Assembly: GCA_014804185.1 (NCBI GenBank) | Contig: JAAVAG010000073.1 | Span: 1 to 41,130, forward strand | Length of the DNA stretch: 41,130 nucleotides | Source of the DNA: Lachnospiraceae bacterium | GTDB lineage: Bacteria; Bacillota; Clostridia; Lachnospirales; Lachnospiraceae | Reading direction: 5' to 3' | In this document: in pieces, positions 1 to 9,699 of the stretch | How positions within the stretch are numbered: the stretch's first letter is position 1 | How the letters are laid out: the number at the start of each line of letters is the position of its first letter | Translations under genes and position numbers: made by a program | The notes under the pieces: model-generated | Told to the model about the DNA's origin: nothing | The model's database searches: none | Seen by the model: only the letters and a program-made list of their open reading frames with translations

Positions 1-2
1 AG

Positions 3-1136
3 TTGATGCCCGGAAGTTACAATCTGCTTTATTATGCGGAGGGGTACGTGCAGTACCGGGAATCCATTGAGATAGCGGAAAAAGGGCATGAGATCAATGT
101 TTTCATCGAGCCGGACAATCGCGCGTCCCTGTACGGCAGTGTGCAGATTGCGGATACGGATATGGATTTCAGCAACAATCTTCCCCTGGCGGGGGCGGAT
201 ATTACCATTACAAAGCTGAACGGCAGCAATCCGTTCAGCGCTTCGGCATCCACCGATGAAAACGGGCAATATATCGTCGAAGATCTGCTGATGGGGGTAT
301 ACAGTCTGGAGATTTCAAAGGAGGGATTCCTGCAGGTACAGCAGACGGTGGTGATTTACGAGGGGCAGAGCGTCAGTTACAACACAGTGGTAGAGATGGT
401 CGGAACGGAATGGGACGGCGTCGGAACGGCATCCGGCAGGGTGTATGACGCGCTGACAGGATATGGCGTGGGCGGTCTTACGATGACGGTCCGGGCAGGC
501 ATCGGCAGCCTGGACGGCGAAGTGCTGGGCAGCTTCGAGACGGATGAGAACGGATTTTATCAAACGCCGGAACTGGGCAGCGGAAATTATTGTATTGAGA
601 TCAGCGATGACCGGGAGGGCGTGGCGGAGCGCTACTTGAATACCACGATCAATGTCAAGGTGCTGGGCGGTGTCAATATCAGCAATCAGGACGGAACGGT
701 GAGCACCACGATCCAGACCGGTCAGGTGAGAATTGTCCTTACCTGGGGGGCTACGCCCAGGGATCTGGATTCTCATCTGCAGTGCGAGATGAACAGCGGA
801 AGCAGTAAGCATATCTTTTTCGGAGACAAGACATTTTATTTTGAAGGAGAGCGGATTGCGGATTTGGATCTGGATGATACCAGCAGCTATGGGCCGGAAA
901 CGACCACGATTTACAAAGACGATCCGGGAGAATACGACTTCTTCGTATACAATTATTCAAGGGGCGGGGATTATGTCCTGGCTGGTTCCGGCGCCTGTGT
1001 GCAGGTATATATGGGATACAGTTCCGTTCCCAGCTATGTTTTTTATGTACCAGGCGGGGCGGGGTACTATTGGCAGGTATTCCATTACAGCAGTGTGACC
1101 GGGATACTGACACCTGTAAACACAATGACCTACTGA
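3..1136 (+). CDS. Carboxypeptidase-regulatory-like (Cna-B-type) repeats plus C-terminal YfaP/DUF2135-like module; 5' end probably outside window
   Basis: Open frame from the window edge with only a TTG candidate start. Repeated G-(T/Y)-Y..F.T.ENG.Y motifs, then VRIVLTWGATPRDLDSHL...YDFFVYNYS. Confidence 0.7.
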   Translation: MMPGSYNLLYYAEGYVQYRESIEIAEKGHEINVFIEPDNRASLYGSVQIADTDMDFSNNLPLAGADITITKLNGSNPFSASASTDENGQYIVEDLLMGVYSLEISKEGFLQVQQTVVIYEGQSVSYNTVVEMVGTEWDGVGTASGRVYDALTGYGVGGLTMTVRAGIGSLDGEVLGSFETDENGFYQTPELGSGNYCIEISDDREGVAERYLNTTINVKVLGGVNISNQDGTVSTTIQTGQVRIVLTWGATPRDLDSHLQCEMNSGSSKHIFFGDKTFYFEGERIADLDLDDTSSYGPETTTIYKDDPGEYDFFVYNYSRGGDYVLAGSGACVQVYMGYSSVPSYVFYVPGGAGYYWQVFHYSSVTGILTPVNTMTY

Positions 1137-1169
1137 TGAAAAAACACGAAAGAGAAACGGAGACGGAAT

Positions 1170-4100
1170 ATGAGTATTGTACTGTCTGCTTATACAGCAA
1201 ATGCCTTTTGCGAATTTTTACTGCCGGCGATTAACAATACGGATACGGAGATTGTCCTGAAAAAGAATATTTTTTCTTTTGTGGACGATGTGGTATTAAA
1301 GCTCGAAGTGGTGAACAGGGAATGGTTCCTGAAAAATACGGAGAATTATCATTTTACAATGCAGCAGGGGCGGGCTGATGCGCCCCTGGAAAACGGGGAT
1401 ATTCTGACGATTCATGAGGAACACGGAAGTAAGATATCTCTGATCGTGCGGGATACGGAGTGTTCTTTTTATGTGCTCCGCAAATACGACATTTCTTCCG
1501 TCCACAGTCTCACTGTGGGGAACCAGCAGGGGAACCAGATCGTATATCAGTATCTGTCCCTTGTGTCCAAGCAGCACGCATGTCTGAGGCGGACCGGCCG
1601 CGGATTCTGTGTGGAGGATACCAGCGCCAACGGTACTTTTGTCAATGGGAGAAGAGTCGCGGGGACATGTGAACTGCAGATCGGCGATACGATCAATATT
1701 TTCGGCCTGAAGATAGTGTATCTGGGGAATCTCATCGCGGTGAATGCGCCGGAGGAAAATCCCTGCACGGTCTGTGAGGAACTGCCTGTTTATGTAAGGA
1801 AAGAGCAGCCCCGCCAGGCGCCGGAAAAACCTGTGCCGTACCGGAAAAAATACTTCCACAGAGCCCCCAGGAATTATATGAAACTGGAGACGGATTCCAT
1901 AGAGATAGAGGCGCCGCCGAATCCAAAGGAGGAGGGGAAAAAACCGCTGTGGATGACAATAGGACCGTCTTTTACCATGATGATTCCCATGCTGGCGGGC
2001 AGTATTATGGCGATTCTCAACGCCAGTTCCAATGGGCAGGGCGCCAGCATGTATATGTATACGGGCATTATCACGGCGGCAGGTTCCGCGCTGATCGGCA
2101 TTTACTGGGCGCTGACCAATATCCGCTATAACAAAAAGGAAGTGCGTAAAGGGGAAGAGAAGCGTTTTCAGGCATACAGTAATTATCTGATCAGGCGCAC
2201 GGAATTTATACGGGAGAAGTATGAGAGAAGCAGAAATACGCTGATGGCCATGTATCCTCCTGCGTCCACAGCAGTGACATATGGGGAAAACAGCGTTGAA
2301 CTCTGGAACAGAAACCGCAAGCATGAAGATTTCCTGTGTCAGCGTCTGGGTACGGGGAATCTGCCCTTTCAGATCCAGATCAATGTGCCCAAAGAGAAGT
2401 TTACGCTGATCAACGATGAACTCTCGGAAAAACCCCGTGTGATCAAGGAAGAATACAGCGTTCTTTACGGCGTGCCGGTGAATGTGGATCTGCTCGCCAA
2501 CAAGCTGATCGGTGTGACAGGCGGAGATAAAAAAAGAGGCGCATTTGATATTGTACGTCTGCTGACGGCGCAGATTGCGGCCAACAACTGTTATACGGAT
2601 GTCAAGATGGTCTTCCTCTATGATAAAAACAGGGACGAAGAGGACTGGCAGTATACGCATTGGCTGCCGCATGTATGGTCAGAGGACAAGAAAACCCGGT
2701 ATGTGGCCAGCGATAAATCCGAAACCAGCGACGTTCTCTTTGAACTGACACAGATTCTGCGCATGAGAGCGGAGGATGAGAGGAGCCGGAAAGACAGCCT
2801 GCCGAAGCCATATTATATCCTGGTGGTCTCCGATATGGAACTGTTGGAGGGTGAACTGATCACCAAGTATATTTATGACTGTGAGCCTGAGTACGGACTG
2901 ACAACGCTGATTCTCGCGGAAAGCCGAGAGCAGCTTCCCAATGAGTGCGAATATCTGCTTCAGAAAGACGGCAGCTTTATGGGAATTTATAATCTGGCGC
3001 AGGATTTCAGTCTGCCGGTCGCTTATGACGAGGTGTCCTGCACGCAGATGGAGGCTTTTGCCAGGCGGCTGCTCCCCATAGAAGTGAAAGAGGTGGAAAA
3101 GGGGCGGGATATCCCGGGCGCACTTTCTTTCTTTGAAATGTTGAATATCCAGAGGCCGGAGGAGTTGGAGGTAGGGGAGAAATGGCGGAAGAACCGCACC
3201 TACGACAACATGCGGGCTTTGATCGGCGTGAAAGCGGGAAGTTCCCCCTGTTATCTGGATGTGCATGAGAAATATCACGGACCGCACGGGCTGGTAGCGG
3301 GAACGACAGGCTCAGGTAAATCGGAAACCCTGCAGACCTATATGCTCTCTCTGGCCATTAACTTCAGCCCGGATGATGTGGGATATTTTATCATTGATTA
3401 TAAGGGCGGAGGGATGGCCGGGCTCTTTGACGGACTGCCCCATATGATCGGGGCGATATCCAATCTGTCCGGCAATCAGGTGCGCCGTGCCATGGTTTCC
3501 ATCAAGAGTGAAAATCGCAGACGTCAGCGTATTTTCAGCGAACACAATGTCAATAACATCAATCTGTACACAAAACTGTACAAAAACGGGGAAGCTTCAA
3601 TACCGGTTAATCATATGTTTATTATCATTGACGAGTTTGCGGAATTAAAGAGAGAAGAGCCGGAATTCATGAAAGAGATCATTTCCGTGGCGCAGGTGGG
3701 CAGAAGTCTGGGCGTGCATCTGATTCTTGCAACACAGAAACCCAGCGGTACGGTGGATGACAATATCTGGAGCAATGCCAAGTTCCGTCTGTGCCTGCGG
3801 GTGCAGGACCGTCAGGACAGCAGCGACATGCTGCATAAGCCTGACGCCGCGTATATTACACAGGCAGGACGAGGCTATCTGCAGGTGGGAAACGACGAGG
3901 TCTATGAACTGTTCCAGTCCGGGTACAGCGGCGCTTCCTATGATGAAAACGGCGGAAATGTAAAAACAGAGATTGCGTCCATGCTGTCTCTGCCGGGCAA
4001 GGCGGCGCTGATCGGAAACAGCTTAAAGAGCAGGCAGCAGGAGCAGAGCCGTAACCGCTGGGTACAGAGACTGTTGAAGACCGTAAGCGGCGCGGCCCTG

Positions 4101-6143
4101 GCTGCCGGGGAAGAACTTGCGGTTTTTGCCATAGATCAGGACCGCCTGCGGTATTTCTTTGAGGAGGCGGACAGACAGAAGCTGGAGTATCCTGAGACGG
4201 AGTACAACGGGCGAAGGGCGGAGGATCTGATTCAGATCTATGCGCAGATCCGCGGCCAAAACGGAGAACTGGCACCGGAAGAGGAGGCAGAGAGCGTCAT
4301 TTCCGAGTTTGAAAAGCAGCACAAAAAACTGCCCGAGACAAAAGGAAAGACCCAGCTGGATGCCGTGATAGAGTATTTGGGGCAGATGGCTCAGAAAGAG
4401 GGATATACGCATCAAATGCAGCTCTGGATGCCGCTGCTTCCCAAAGTCATGTATTTGAAGGATCTGCAGGGATATGCGGGAAGCGTTTATCAGGACGGTA
4501 AGTGGCCCGGGCCGCAGAGCAAATGGAATCTGTTTGTGCCGGTGGGGCTGTGCGATGACCCGGTAAATCAGGCACAGATGCCGCTTGTCGTTAATTTCAG
4601 CGAGGGAGGGCATCTGGCTGTGTGCGGCAGCATTGTGAGCGGCAAGAGCAGTTTCCTGCAGACGATGCTGTTTGGGCTGATCAACAGATACCGTCCGGAC
4701 TGGCTGAATATCTATGCCATTGATTTCAGCAGCCGTATGCTGTCCTCTCTGGAGAAAGCGCCGCATGTGGGCGGTGTTATGTATGAGGACGATACGGAAA
4801 AGATAGATAAATTCTTCCATATGACAGAAATGATTATAGAGGAGCGGAAGAAACTTTTCCGGGGAGGAAATTATGCCCAGTATGTACAGGCCAACGGGGT
4901 GGCGGTGCCTGCCATTGTGGTGGCGATTGACAATTACGGGGCGTTCCGGGAGAAGACAGAGAATAAATATGACGACAGAGTACTGCGCCTGGCAAAAGAA
5001 GGCGTGAGTTACGGGATTTATCTGGCGGTTACGGCCGCGGGGTTTGCCACGGCGGAGATTCCCTCCAAGATGGGGGATAATTTCAAGACTGTGATCTGCC
5101 TGCAGATGAACGACAAATTTGCCTATGCGGATGCTCTCAGAAATAATCAGATTGAGGTTCTGCCTGAAAACAACATCAAAGGGCGTGGACTGGCTGTGGT
5201 TGGGGAGAGCGTTCTGGAATTCCATACGGCTCTGGCACTGGAGGCAGACGACGATTTCAAGCGGATGGAGGAAATCGGCAGGGTATGTCTGCAGATGAAT
5301 GACAGCTGGGACGGACGCCGGGCAAAGGCGATTCCGGTGATTCCGGAGAAACCGGTCTGGGAGGAATATGAACAGCTTGACGATGTCCGCGCAATGCAGG
5401 CGGGCAGCAGATATCTGCCCATCGGATACGATCTGAGCAGCGCCGATGTCTATGGCATAGATCTGAGCAGAACATATGCTTATCTGGTATCCGGCCGGGC
5501 GAGAACGGGCAAAACAAATCTGCTGAAAGTGATTATCCGCTCTGCGGCGGGAAAACAGGGAAATCTGATCGTGATAGAGCACGGAGCGTCGGATCTGAAA
5601 GCGTCGGCGCAGGCCGCGGGCGCCGAATACATAGACAGCCAGAAAGCGCAGGCGGATTTCTTCAGCCGCCTTGTGGAGCCTGTCAAGCAGAGAAATGTCA
5701 TAAAGCGAAGTCTCATAGAACAGGGAAAGGATGAATGGGAGATCTATGAGGCGATGCAGACAGAGAAGCCGTATTTTATCGTAGTGTCTGATATTGTAAC
5801 TTTCGTGCAGTCCATTACCAAACCGGAGGCCGGAGTTCTCAATATCAGGGCATTTGTGGAAAATATCGCTGAAAAGGGAAAGCAGCACAATATCTTCTTT
5901 TTCCTGGGAATCAACCAGGATGCGATCAGTCCCGTGCTGGGAGCCAAAATATATGACAGCCTGACGGGATACCGCACGGGTATGCACCTGGGCGGAGCCG
6001 TGAACAATGTGCGTTACTTTGACTTCAGCAATATACCATATACGGAACAGAGCAAAATACAGAAAGCAGGTATCGGAATGATTCCCACAGGCAATGAGGA
6101 TCCTGTCGGTAAAGTGGTGATTCCTCTGGCACGGGGAATATAA
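1170..6143 (+). CDS. essC: Type VII secretion FtsK/SpoIIIE ATPase EssC-like, with N-terminal FHA domain(s), TM segment and three ATPase domains
   Basis: FHA-like SKQHACLRR...EDTSANGTFVNG; TM region; Walker A motifs GTTGSGKSET, GSIVSGKSS and GRARTGKTN; Walker B MFIIIDEF in domain 1. Confidence 0.95.
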   Translation: MSIVLSAYTANAFCEFLLPAINNTDTEIVLKKNIFSFVDDVVLKLEVVNREWFLKNTENYHFTMQQGRADAPLENGDILTIHEEHGSKISLIVRDTECSFYVLRKYDISSVHSLTVGNQQGNQIVYQYLSLVSKQHACLRRTGRGFCVEDTSANGTFVNGRRVAGTCELQIGDTINIFGLKIVYLGNLIAVNAPEENPCTVCEELPVYVRKEQPRQAPEKPVPYRKKYFHRAPRNYMKLETDSIEIEAPPNPKEEGKKPLWMTIGPSFTMMIPMLAGSIMAILNASSNGQGASMYMYTGIITAAGSALIGIYWALTNIRYNKKEVRKGEEKRFQAYSNYLIRRTEFIREKYERSRNTLMAMYPPASTAVTYGENSVELWNRNRKHEDFLCQRLGTGNLPFQIQINVPKEKFTLINDELSEKPRVIKEEYSVLYGVPVNVDLLANKLIGVTGGDKKRGAFDIVRLLTAQIAANNCYTDVKMVFLYDKNRDEEDWQYTHWLPHVWSEDKKTRYVASDKSETSDVLFELTQILRMRAEDERSRKDSLPKPYYILVVSDMELLEGELITKYIYDCEPEYGLTTLILAESREQLPNECEYLLQKDGSFMGIYNLAQDFSLPVAYDEVSCTQMEAFARRLLPIEVKEVEKGRDIPGALSFFEMLNIQRPEELEVGEKWRKNRTYDNMRALIGVKAGSSPCYLDVHEKYHGPHGLVAGTTGSGKSETLQTYMLSLAINFSPDDVGYFIIDYKGGGMAGLFDGLPHMIGAISNLSGNQVRRAMVSIKSENRRRQRIFSEHNVNNINLYTKLYKNGEASIPVNHMFIIIDEFAELKREEPEFMKEIISVAQVGRSLGVHLILATQKPSGTVDDNIWSNAKFRLCLRVQDRQDSSDMLHKPDAAYITQAGRGYLQVGNDEVYELFQSGYSGASYDENGGNVKTEIASMLSLPGKAALIGNSLKSRQQEQSRNRWVQRLLKTVSGAALAAGEELAVFAIDQDRLRYFFEEADRQKLEYPETEYNGRRAEDLIQIYAQIRGQNGELAPEEEAESVISEFEKQHKKLPETKGKTQLDAVIEYLGQMAQKEGYTHQMQLWMPLLPKVMYLKDLQGYAGSVYQDGKWPGPQSKWNLFVPVGLCDDPVNQAQMPLVVNFSEGGHLAVCGSIVSGKSSFLQTMLFGLINRYRPDWLNIYAIDFSSRMLSSLEKAPHVGGVMYEDDTEKIDKFFHMTEMIIEERKKLFRGGNYAQYVQANGVAVPAIVVAIDNYGAFREKTENKYDDRVLRLAKEGVSYGIYLAVTAAGFATAEIPSKMGDNFKTVICLQMNDKFAYADALRNNQIEVLPENNIKGRGLAVVGESVLEFHTALALEADDDFKRMEEIGRVCLQMNDSWDGRRAKAIPVIPEKPVWEEYEQLDDVRAMQAGSRYLPIGYDLSSADVYGIDLSRTYAYLVSGRARTGKTNLLKVIIRSAAGKQGNLIVIEHGASDLKASAQAAGAEYIDSQKAQADFFSRLVEPVKQRNVIKRSLIEQGKDEWEIYEAMQTEKPYFIVVSDIVTFVQSITKPEAGVLNIRAFVENIAEKGKQHNIFFFLGINQDAISPVLGAKIYDSLTGYRTGMHLGGAVNNVRYFDFSNIPYTEQSKIQKAGIGMIPTGNEDPVGKVVIPLARGI

Positions 6144-6164
6144 GTATTCTGTGGGGGTATATAT

Positions 6165-6878
6165 ATGGTATCCATGCTTATGTACAGCAGCAGTACGGAG
6201 GAACTGCACCTGATTCGGAAGATGGCGGAAGATCTGGCGGCCTATCTCAGCGAGGAGAAGTGGGAGATGTTTTCGTATGCCTCCCTGCAGGAGGTGCTAT
6301 GCTTTTTTGAAAAGCAGCCCCTGGTCAGCATGACCTGTTATGACGTGACGGCAAAAGGAAGTCTGGCCTGTCTGGGAAAGATACGGAAAGAACACAAGGA
6401 TATGCTTCTGATGCTGATTGCGGATGCCACCCTGTCACCCATGGAGTATGTTCGCCCGGATATACTGGCATCCAGCCTGATTCTGCGGCCTTTTACCCCT
6501 GCGGCGCTCAAAGAGAAACTGTCGGACATGATCCGGGACTACCTGTCGCGGGTGGAGGAGAACGACGGCGGGGAAGCGTTTGTTGTGACGACGCTGGAGG
6601 GGAAAATGCGGATTCCGTACAGCCGGATCTGTTATCTGGAGGCACGGGACAAAAAGATTTATATTCGCCTGCGCGACAGAGAGATCGCTTTTTACGACAC
6701 AATAGAGGAATTGGAAGAGAAACTTCCGGATATTTTTCTGCGGTGCCACCGGGGGTTTCTGGTCAACAAAGCCTTTGTGGAAAAAGTCATGTTGTCACAA
6801 AATGAGATCCGGCTGTCCCATGGCATGTCGGTTCCGCTTTCCAGAAGCTATAAGCCGCGGTTTAAGGGAATGTTGTGA
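6165..6878 (+). CDS. LytTR-domain regulator with degenerate receiver-like N-terminus
   Basis: C-terminal RIPYSRICYLEARDKKIYIRLRDREIAFYDTIEELEEKLP..FLRCHRGFLVN is a typical LytTR. The N-terminus is receiver-like and ends in RPFTPAALKEKL. Confidence 0.85.
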   Translation: MVSMLMYSSSTEELHLIRKMAEDLAAYLSEEKWEMFSYASLQEVLCFFEKQPLVSMTCYDVTAKGSLACLGKIRKEHKDMLLMLIADATLSPMEYVRPDILASSLILRPFTPAALKEKLSDMIRDYLSRVEENDGGEAFVVTTLEGKMRIPYSRICYLEARDKKIYIRLRDREIAFYDTIEELEEKLPDIFLRCHRGFLVNKAFVEKVMLSQNEIRLSHGMSVPLSRSYKPRFKGML

Positions 6879-6903
6879 TCATGTTGGCGGAGGGAGAGCA
6901 GGA

Positions 6904-7548
6904 ATGGAAGAATTGCTGATATTGGGGGAGACGGAGTTTCAGATACTGGCCGCGGCCATGGGGCTTACGAGGATATATGGGATACGCCCGAAAAGTGAGC
7001 CGGATGAAGCCGCTGTTATGTATACGATTCATGAGATGGCCGGAAAAGGAATCCTGGTCCAGGAGGGCGGCGGTTTTCGTCTGCGGGAGCCATACCGCAC
7101 CGCTGTTTTATCCATGAAAGAGGCGGGCTGGATTCTGGCTGTGACAGGAAAAGACAGGGAGATGTCGGATGCCTGTTTTTATCTCGGAGACCGGCTTGTC
7201 AGCCTGGAAGAGAGCTTGCAGGACGAAAGTGCAATAAAAATAGGCGTTCATGAGAGGGAAGAATTGTTTCCCCAGTTGTCGGACCGTGGATTTTTGCCAA
7301 AGCCGTTTCTGGATCCGGATATCGCCGGACTGCAGGAGCGGGAGACTGCATTCTGGGACGAGGAAAATGTATATGCCAGGTATCTTCTGCTGGCTGCGGG
7401 AGGAGAGAGGCAGGAAGCGGTCAGAGATTTTTCTCTGATCCGGGAGGCCGGCGGCTACAGAGTGGCGGAACGGACGGGAGATCTGAGAGAATATTGGGAA
7501 TATGAGGCGCAGGCTTTTTATGAGATGTTGATTTCCTGCATGGGGTGA
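6904..7548 (+). CDS. Uncharacterised T7SS-associated protein (possible EspG-like fold)
   Basis: ATG at 6904 follows a purine-rich SD. Located between the essC/LytTR genes and the YukD-like gene. No strong motif. Confidence 0.6.
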   Translation: MEELLILGETEFQILAAAMGLTRIYGIRPKSEPDEAAVMYTIHEMAGKGILVQEGGGFRLREPYRTAVLSMKEAGWILAVTGKDREMSDACFYLGDRLVSLEESLQDESAIKIGVHEREELFPQLSDRGFLPKPFLDPDIAGLQERETAFWDEENVYARYLLLAAGGERQEAVRDFSLIREAGGYRVAERTGDLREYWEYEAQAFYEMLISCMG

Positions 7549-7602
7549 CGAAAGCTGGGAACGCAGAGAACCTGCCGTACAGGATCAAACAGGAGGTAAA
7601 GG

Positions 7603-7857
7603 TTGAGTATGATATTAGTGGATATAACGGTACCCAGTGTGGAGCAGACCTATGATTTCAGTCTGGATGAGAATGCGCCGGTTGCGCTGGTAATGGAAGA
7701 AATCGTTGAGATGATCAGCCAGAAAGAGCACTGCACGATTATCGGCAGCCGGGAGGACCTGCTGCTGTGCAGATATGGAGGGGAGGTCGTGCTGGACAGA
7801 CAGTCAACTCTGAGAGAATGCGGCGTGGCCACCGGAAGCAGGCTGCTGCTTGTATAA
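7603..7857 (+). CDS. esaB: YukD/EsaB-like ubiquitin-fold protein
   Basis: 84 aa, ubiquitin-like pattern (ILVDITVPS...YDFSLDENAPV...CGVATGSRLLLV), SD AGGAGG at 7591, TTG start or ATG at 7609. T7SS context. Confidence 0.8.
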   Translation: MSMILVDITVPSVEQTYDFSLDENAPVALVMEEIVEMISQKEHCTIIGSREDLLLCRYGGEVVLDRQSTLRECGVATGSRLLLV

Positions 7858-7955
7858 AAGGACAGGTCATCTATCCATAAAAATGTGCTGTCTGTCAGGA
7901 AATGTGCATTCGGAGAGCGTATGTGGTAAAGTGTAGATGTCGAAAGGAGCAAAAG

Positions 7956-8318
7956 ATGTTTCGGGCAAATGTAAGGGCGATGGAGGCTGCTGCCACGGAC
8001 ATGCAGCAGCAGATCAGAAAACTGAACCAGGCTATATCCGATGCCGAGAGCGTTATCAGGGAATTGAGGCAGCTGTCAGGTATGGAGGGAGTCATACGGA
8101 GCATCCGGAAAGAGATATCCGACATGGAAAACCAGAGACAGCAGATTCTGCAGATGCTGGTTGCACTGGGGCAGATTGCAGGGCATTACAGCATCTGTGA
8201 AAATGGGATTGTGGATTATGCGGAAGGCGTCCGCAGAAGAGAACGCGAGGGGTTCGGGTGGTTTCAGGTACGGTTTGCCGACAATATGGCGGACCGGTTA
8301 AGACAGATTATTTATTAA
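7956..8318 (+). CDS. Small helical T7SS-associated protein (WXG/LXG-chaperone-like)
   Basis: ATG at 7956 with SD AAAGGAG; all-helical heptad-like sequence; YSICE matches YxxxE. Confidence 0.6.
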   Translation: MFRANVRAMEAAATDMQQQIRKLNQAISDAESVIRELRQLSGMEGVIRSIRKEISDMENQRQQILQMLVALGQIAGHYSICENGIVDYAEGVRRREREGFGWFQVRFADNMADRLRQIIY

Positions 8319-8334
8319 AGGTATGGGAGGGAAT

Positions 8335-8637
8335 ATGGCAGACTACATAGAAGTGGATATCACAACACTGGAGCAGGATATCAAGGCGTTGAAAGAGGCT
8401 GTAGGTCTGGTGCGCGGGGATATGGCGTCCATGTTCGAAACAATATCGGAACTGGATGCGATGTGGGAAGGTCCGGCAAACGCTGCGTTTAACCTGCAGT
8501 TCGGCAGGGACAGACAGGCACTGGAGGCATTGTGCGGCACTGTGGATGATATCATTGACAGCGTGGAAAACGCCAGGGACTCTTACCGGAAATGTGAGAC
8601 AGCGGTGAGAGAGGAGATTGACAAAATCAAAATATAA
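8335..8637 (+). CDS. WXG100 family protein
   Basis: About 100 aa, central MWEGPANAAF, C-terminal YRKCE (YxxxE), SD GGGAGG. Confidence 0.9.
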   Translation: MADYIEVDITTLEQDIKALKEAVGLVRGDMASMFETISELDAMWEGPANAAFNLQFGRDRQALEALCGTVDDIIDSVENARDSYRKCETAVREEIDKIKI

Positions 8638-8652
8638 TGGGGAGGAAGAATC

Positions 8653-9015
8653 ATGCAGTTTACGGGAGGCGCTGTTGGGAACGCATTGTCTTTGACGGGG
8701 AAGACCGTGAGTTTTAAAGTGACGCCGGAGGTTCTGACAGCCAAAAGCGCCGAAGCAGCCAAAAGTGTAAGCGCCATGCGGGGGCATTTTGAGGAACTGC
8801 GCCGGCTGGTGGACAAAACCAAAAGTTACTGGGTTGGTGAGGCCGGGGATAAGCATCGGGAGATGTATTATGCGCTGGAGGAAGATACGGAGGAGATTCT
8901 GAAGAGACTGGGAGAACATCCGGTGGATCTGGTGGCCATCGCACAAAAATATACCGATACAGAACTAAAGATCCAGCAGGAGATTCAGGAACTGCCGGGC
9001 GATGTGATCATATAG
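8653..9015 (+). CDS. WXG100-like protein
   Basis: Central YWVGEAGDKHREMY, C-terminal YTDTE (YxxxE). Confidence 0.8.
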   Translation: MQFTGGAVGNALSLTGKTVSFKVTPEVLTAKSAEAAKSVSAMRGHFEELRRLVDKTKSYWVGEAGDKHREMYYALEEDTEEILKRLGEHPVDLVAIAQKYTDTELKIQQEIQELPGDVII

Positions 9016-9022
9016 GAGGCTA

Positions 9023-9080
9023 ATGTGAAAAATCAAAGATTTTTCACATGCGAATTTGGGCCATCGGCCCAAAGTTCGCA
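9023..9080. repeat. Two adjacent hairpins between WXG100 genes, followed by CAGGTTGTGGAAAG
   Basis: ATGTGAAAAATC-AAA-GATTTTTCACAT (perfect 12-bp arms), then TGCGAATTTGGGCC-ATC-GGCCCAAAGTTCGCA (14 bp with one bulge). Confidence 0.85.
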
Positions 9081-9106
9081 GGTTGTGGAAAGGCAGGGTT
9101 TTTAAT

Positions 9107-9547
9107 ATGGCGAGCAGATATCAGATTCAGATGGATTTTAACAAGGCCGGGCAGAAAGCCAATGACCTGGATGACATTGCCGACAGGCTGAGCAGAATAG
9201 CCGATACGGATCTGCAGAATGTCTTAAACAGTCTGGGGAGCGACTGGAAAGGGGATAATGCGGGGGCATATATCCAAAAGAGCCAGGGGGTAAGAGAACA
9301 CATGCAGGAGACGGTAAAGGATCTGCGCAATACGGCCACCACCATCCGCACCATTGCCAAAAATATTTATGATGCGGAAATGGAGGCGGTACGAATTGCA
9401 GAGGAACGGGAAGCCGCGGCAAGAAGAGCAGCCGAGGATGCAGCACGTCGTGCAGCTGAGGAAGCAGCCCGAAATGTGGGAGGGACATTCAGTTCCCCGG
9501 GCAGCAGCGGCAGCGGGCACAGCTCGGGAGGGGGCAGACGCTTCTGA
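9107..9547 (+). CDS. WXG100 protein with Ala/Arg/Glu-rich and Gly/Ser-rich C-terminal tail
   Basis: DWKGDNAGAYIQK motif, then EREAAARRAAEDAARRAAEEAARNVGG...SGSGHSSGGGRRF. Confidence 0.85.
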   Translation: MASRYQIQMDFNKAGQKANDLDDIADRLSRIADTDLQNVLNSLGSDWKGDNAGAYIQKSQGVREHMQETVKDLRNTATTIRTIAKNIYDAEMEAVRIAEEREAAARRAAEDAARRAAEEAARNVGGTFSSPGSSGSGHSSGGGRRF

Positions 9548-9699
9548 GGCCGGGAAGAACCGGAGCAGGATATTTGAAGCAGGTTATCTGTCTGTAAAAC
9601 AGGTCGTATGTCAGTTTTTATACGTAAAACAGTTTCCCTGTGGCAGAATATGCATATAGGGAACAGTAAAAATAAAACAGCCAACAGGAGGAAGAAAAT

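Noticed and set aside
1296-2672. 458-aa minus-strand ORF opposite the EssC N-terminus
   Set aside because: Antisense open frame caused by composition; His/Arg-rich with no recognisable family.
4023-6209. 728-aa minus-strand ORF opposite essC
   Set aside because: Shadow ORF: the + strand encodes clear EssC ATPase motifs across the same interval. The antisense translation shows no domain logic.
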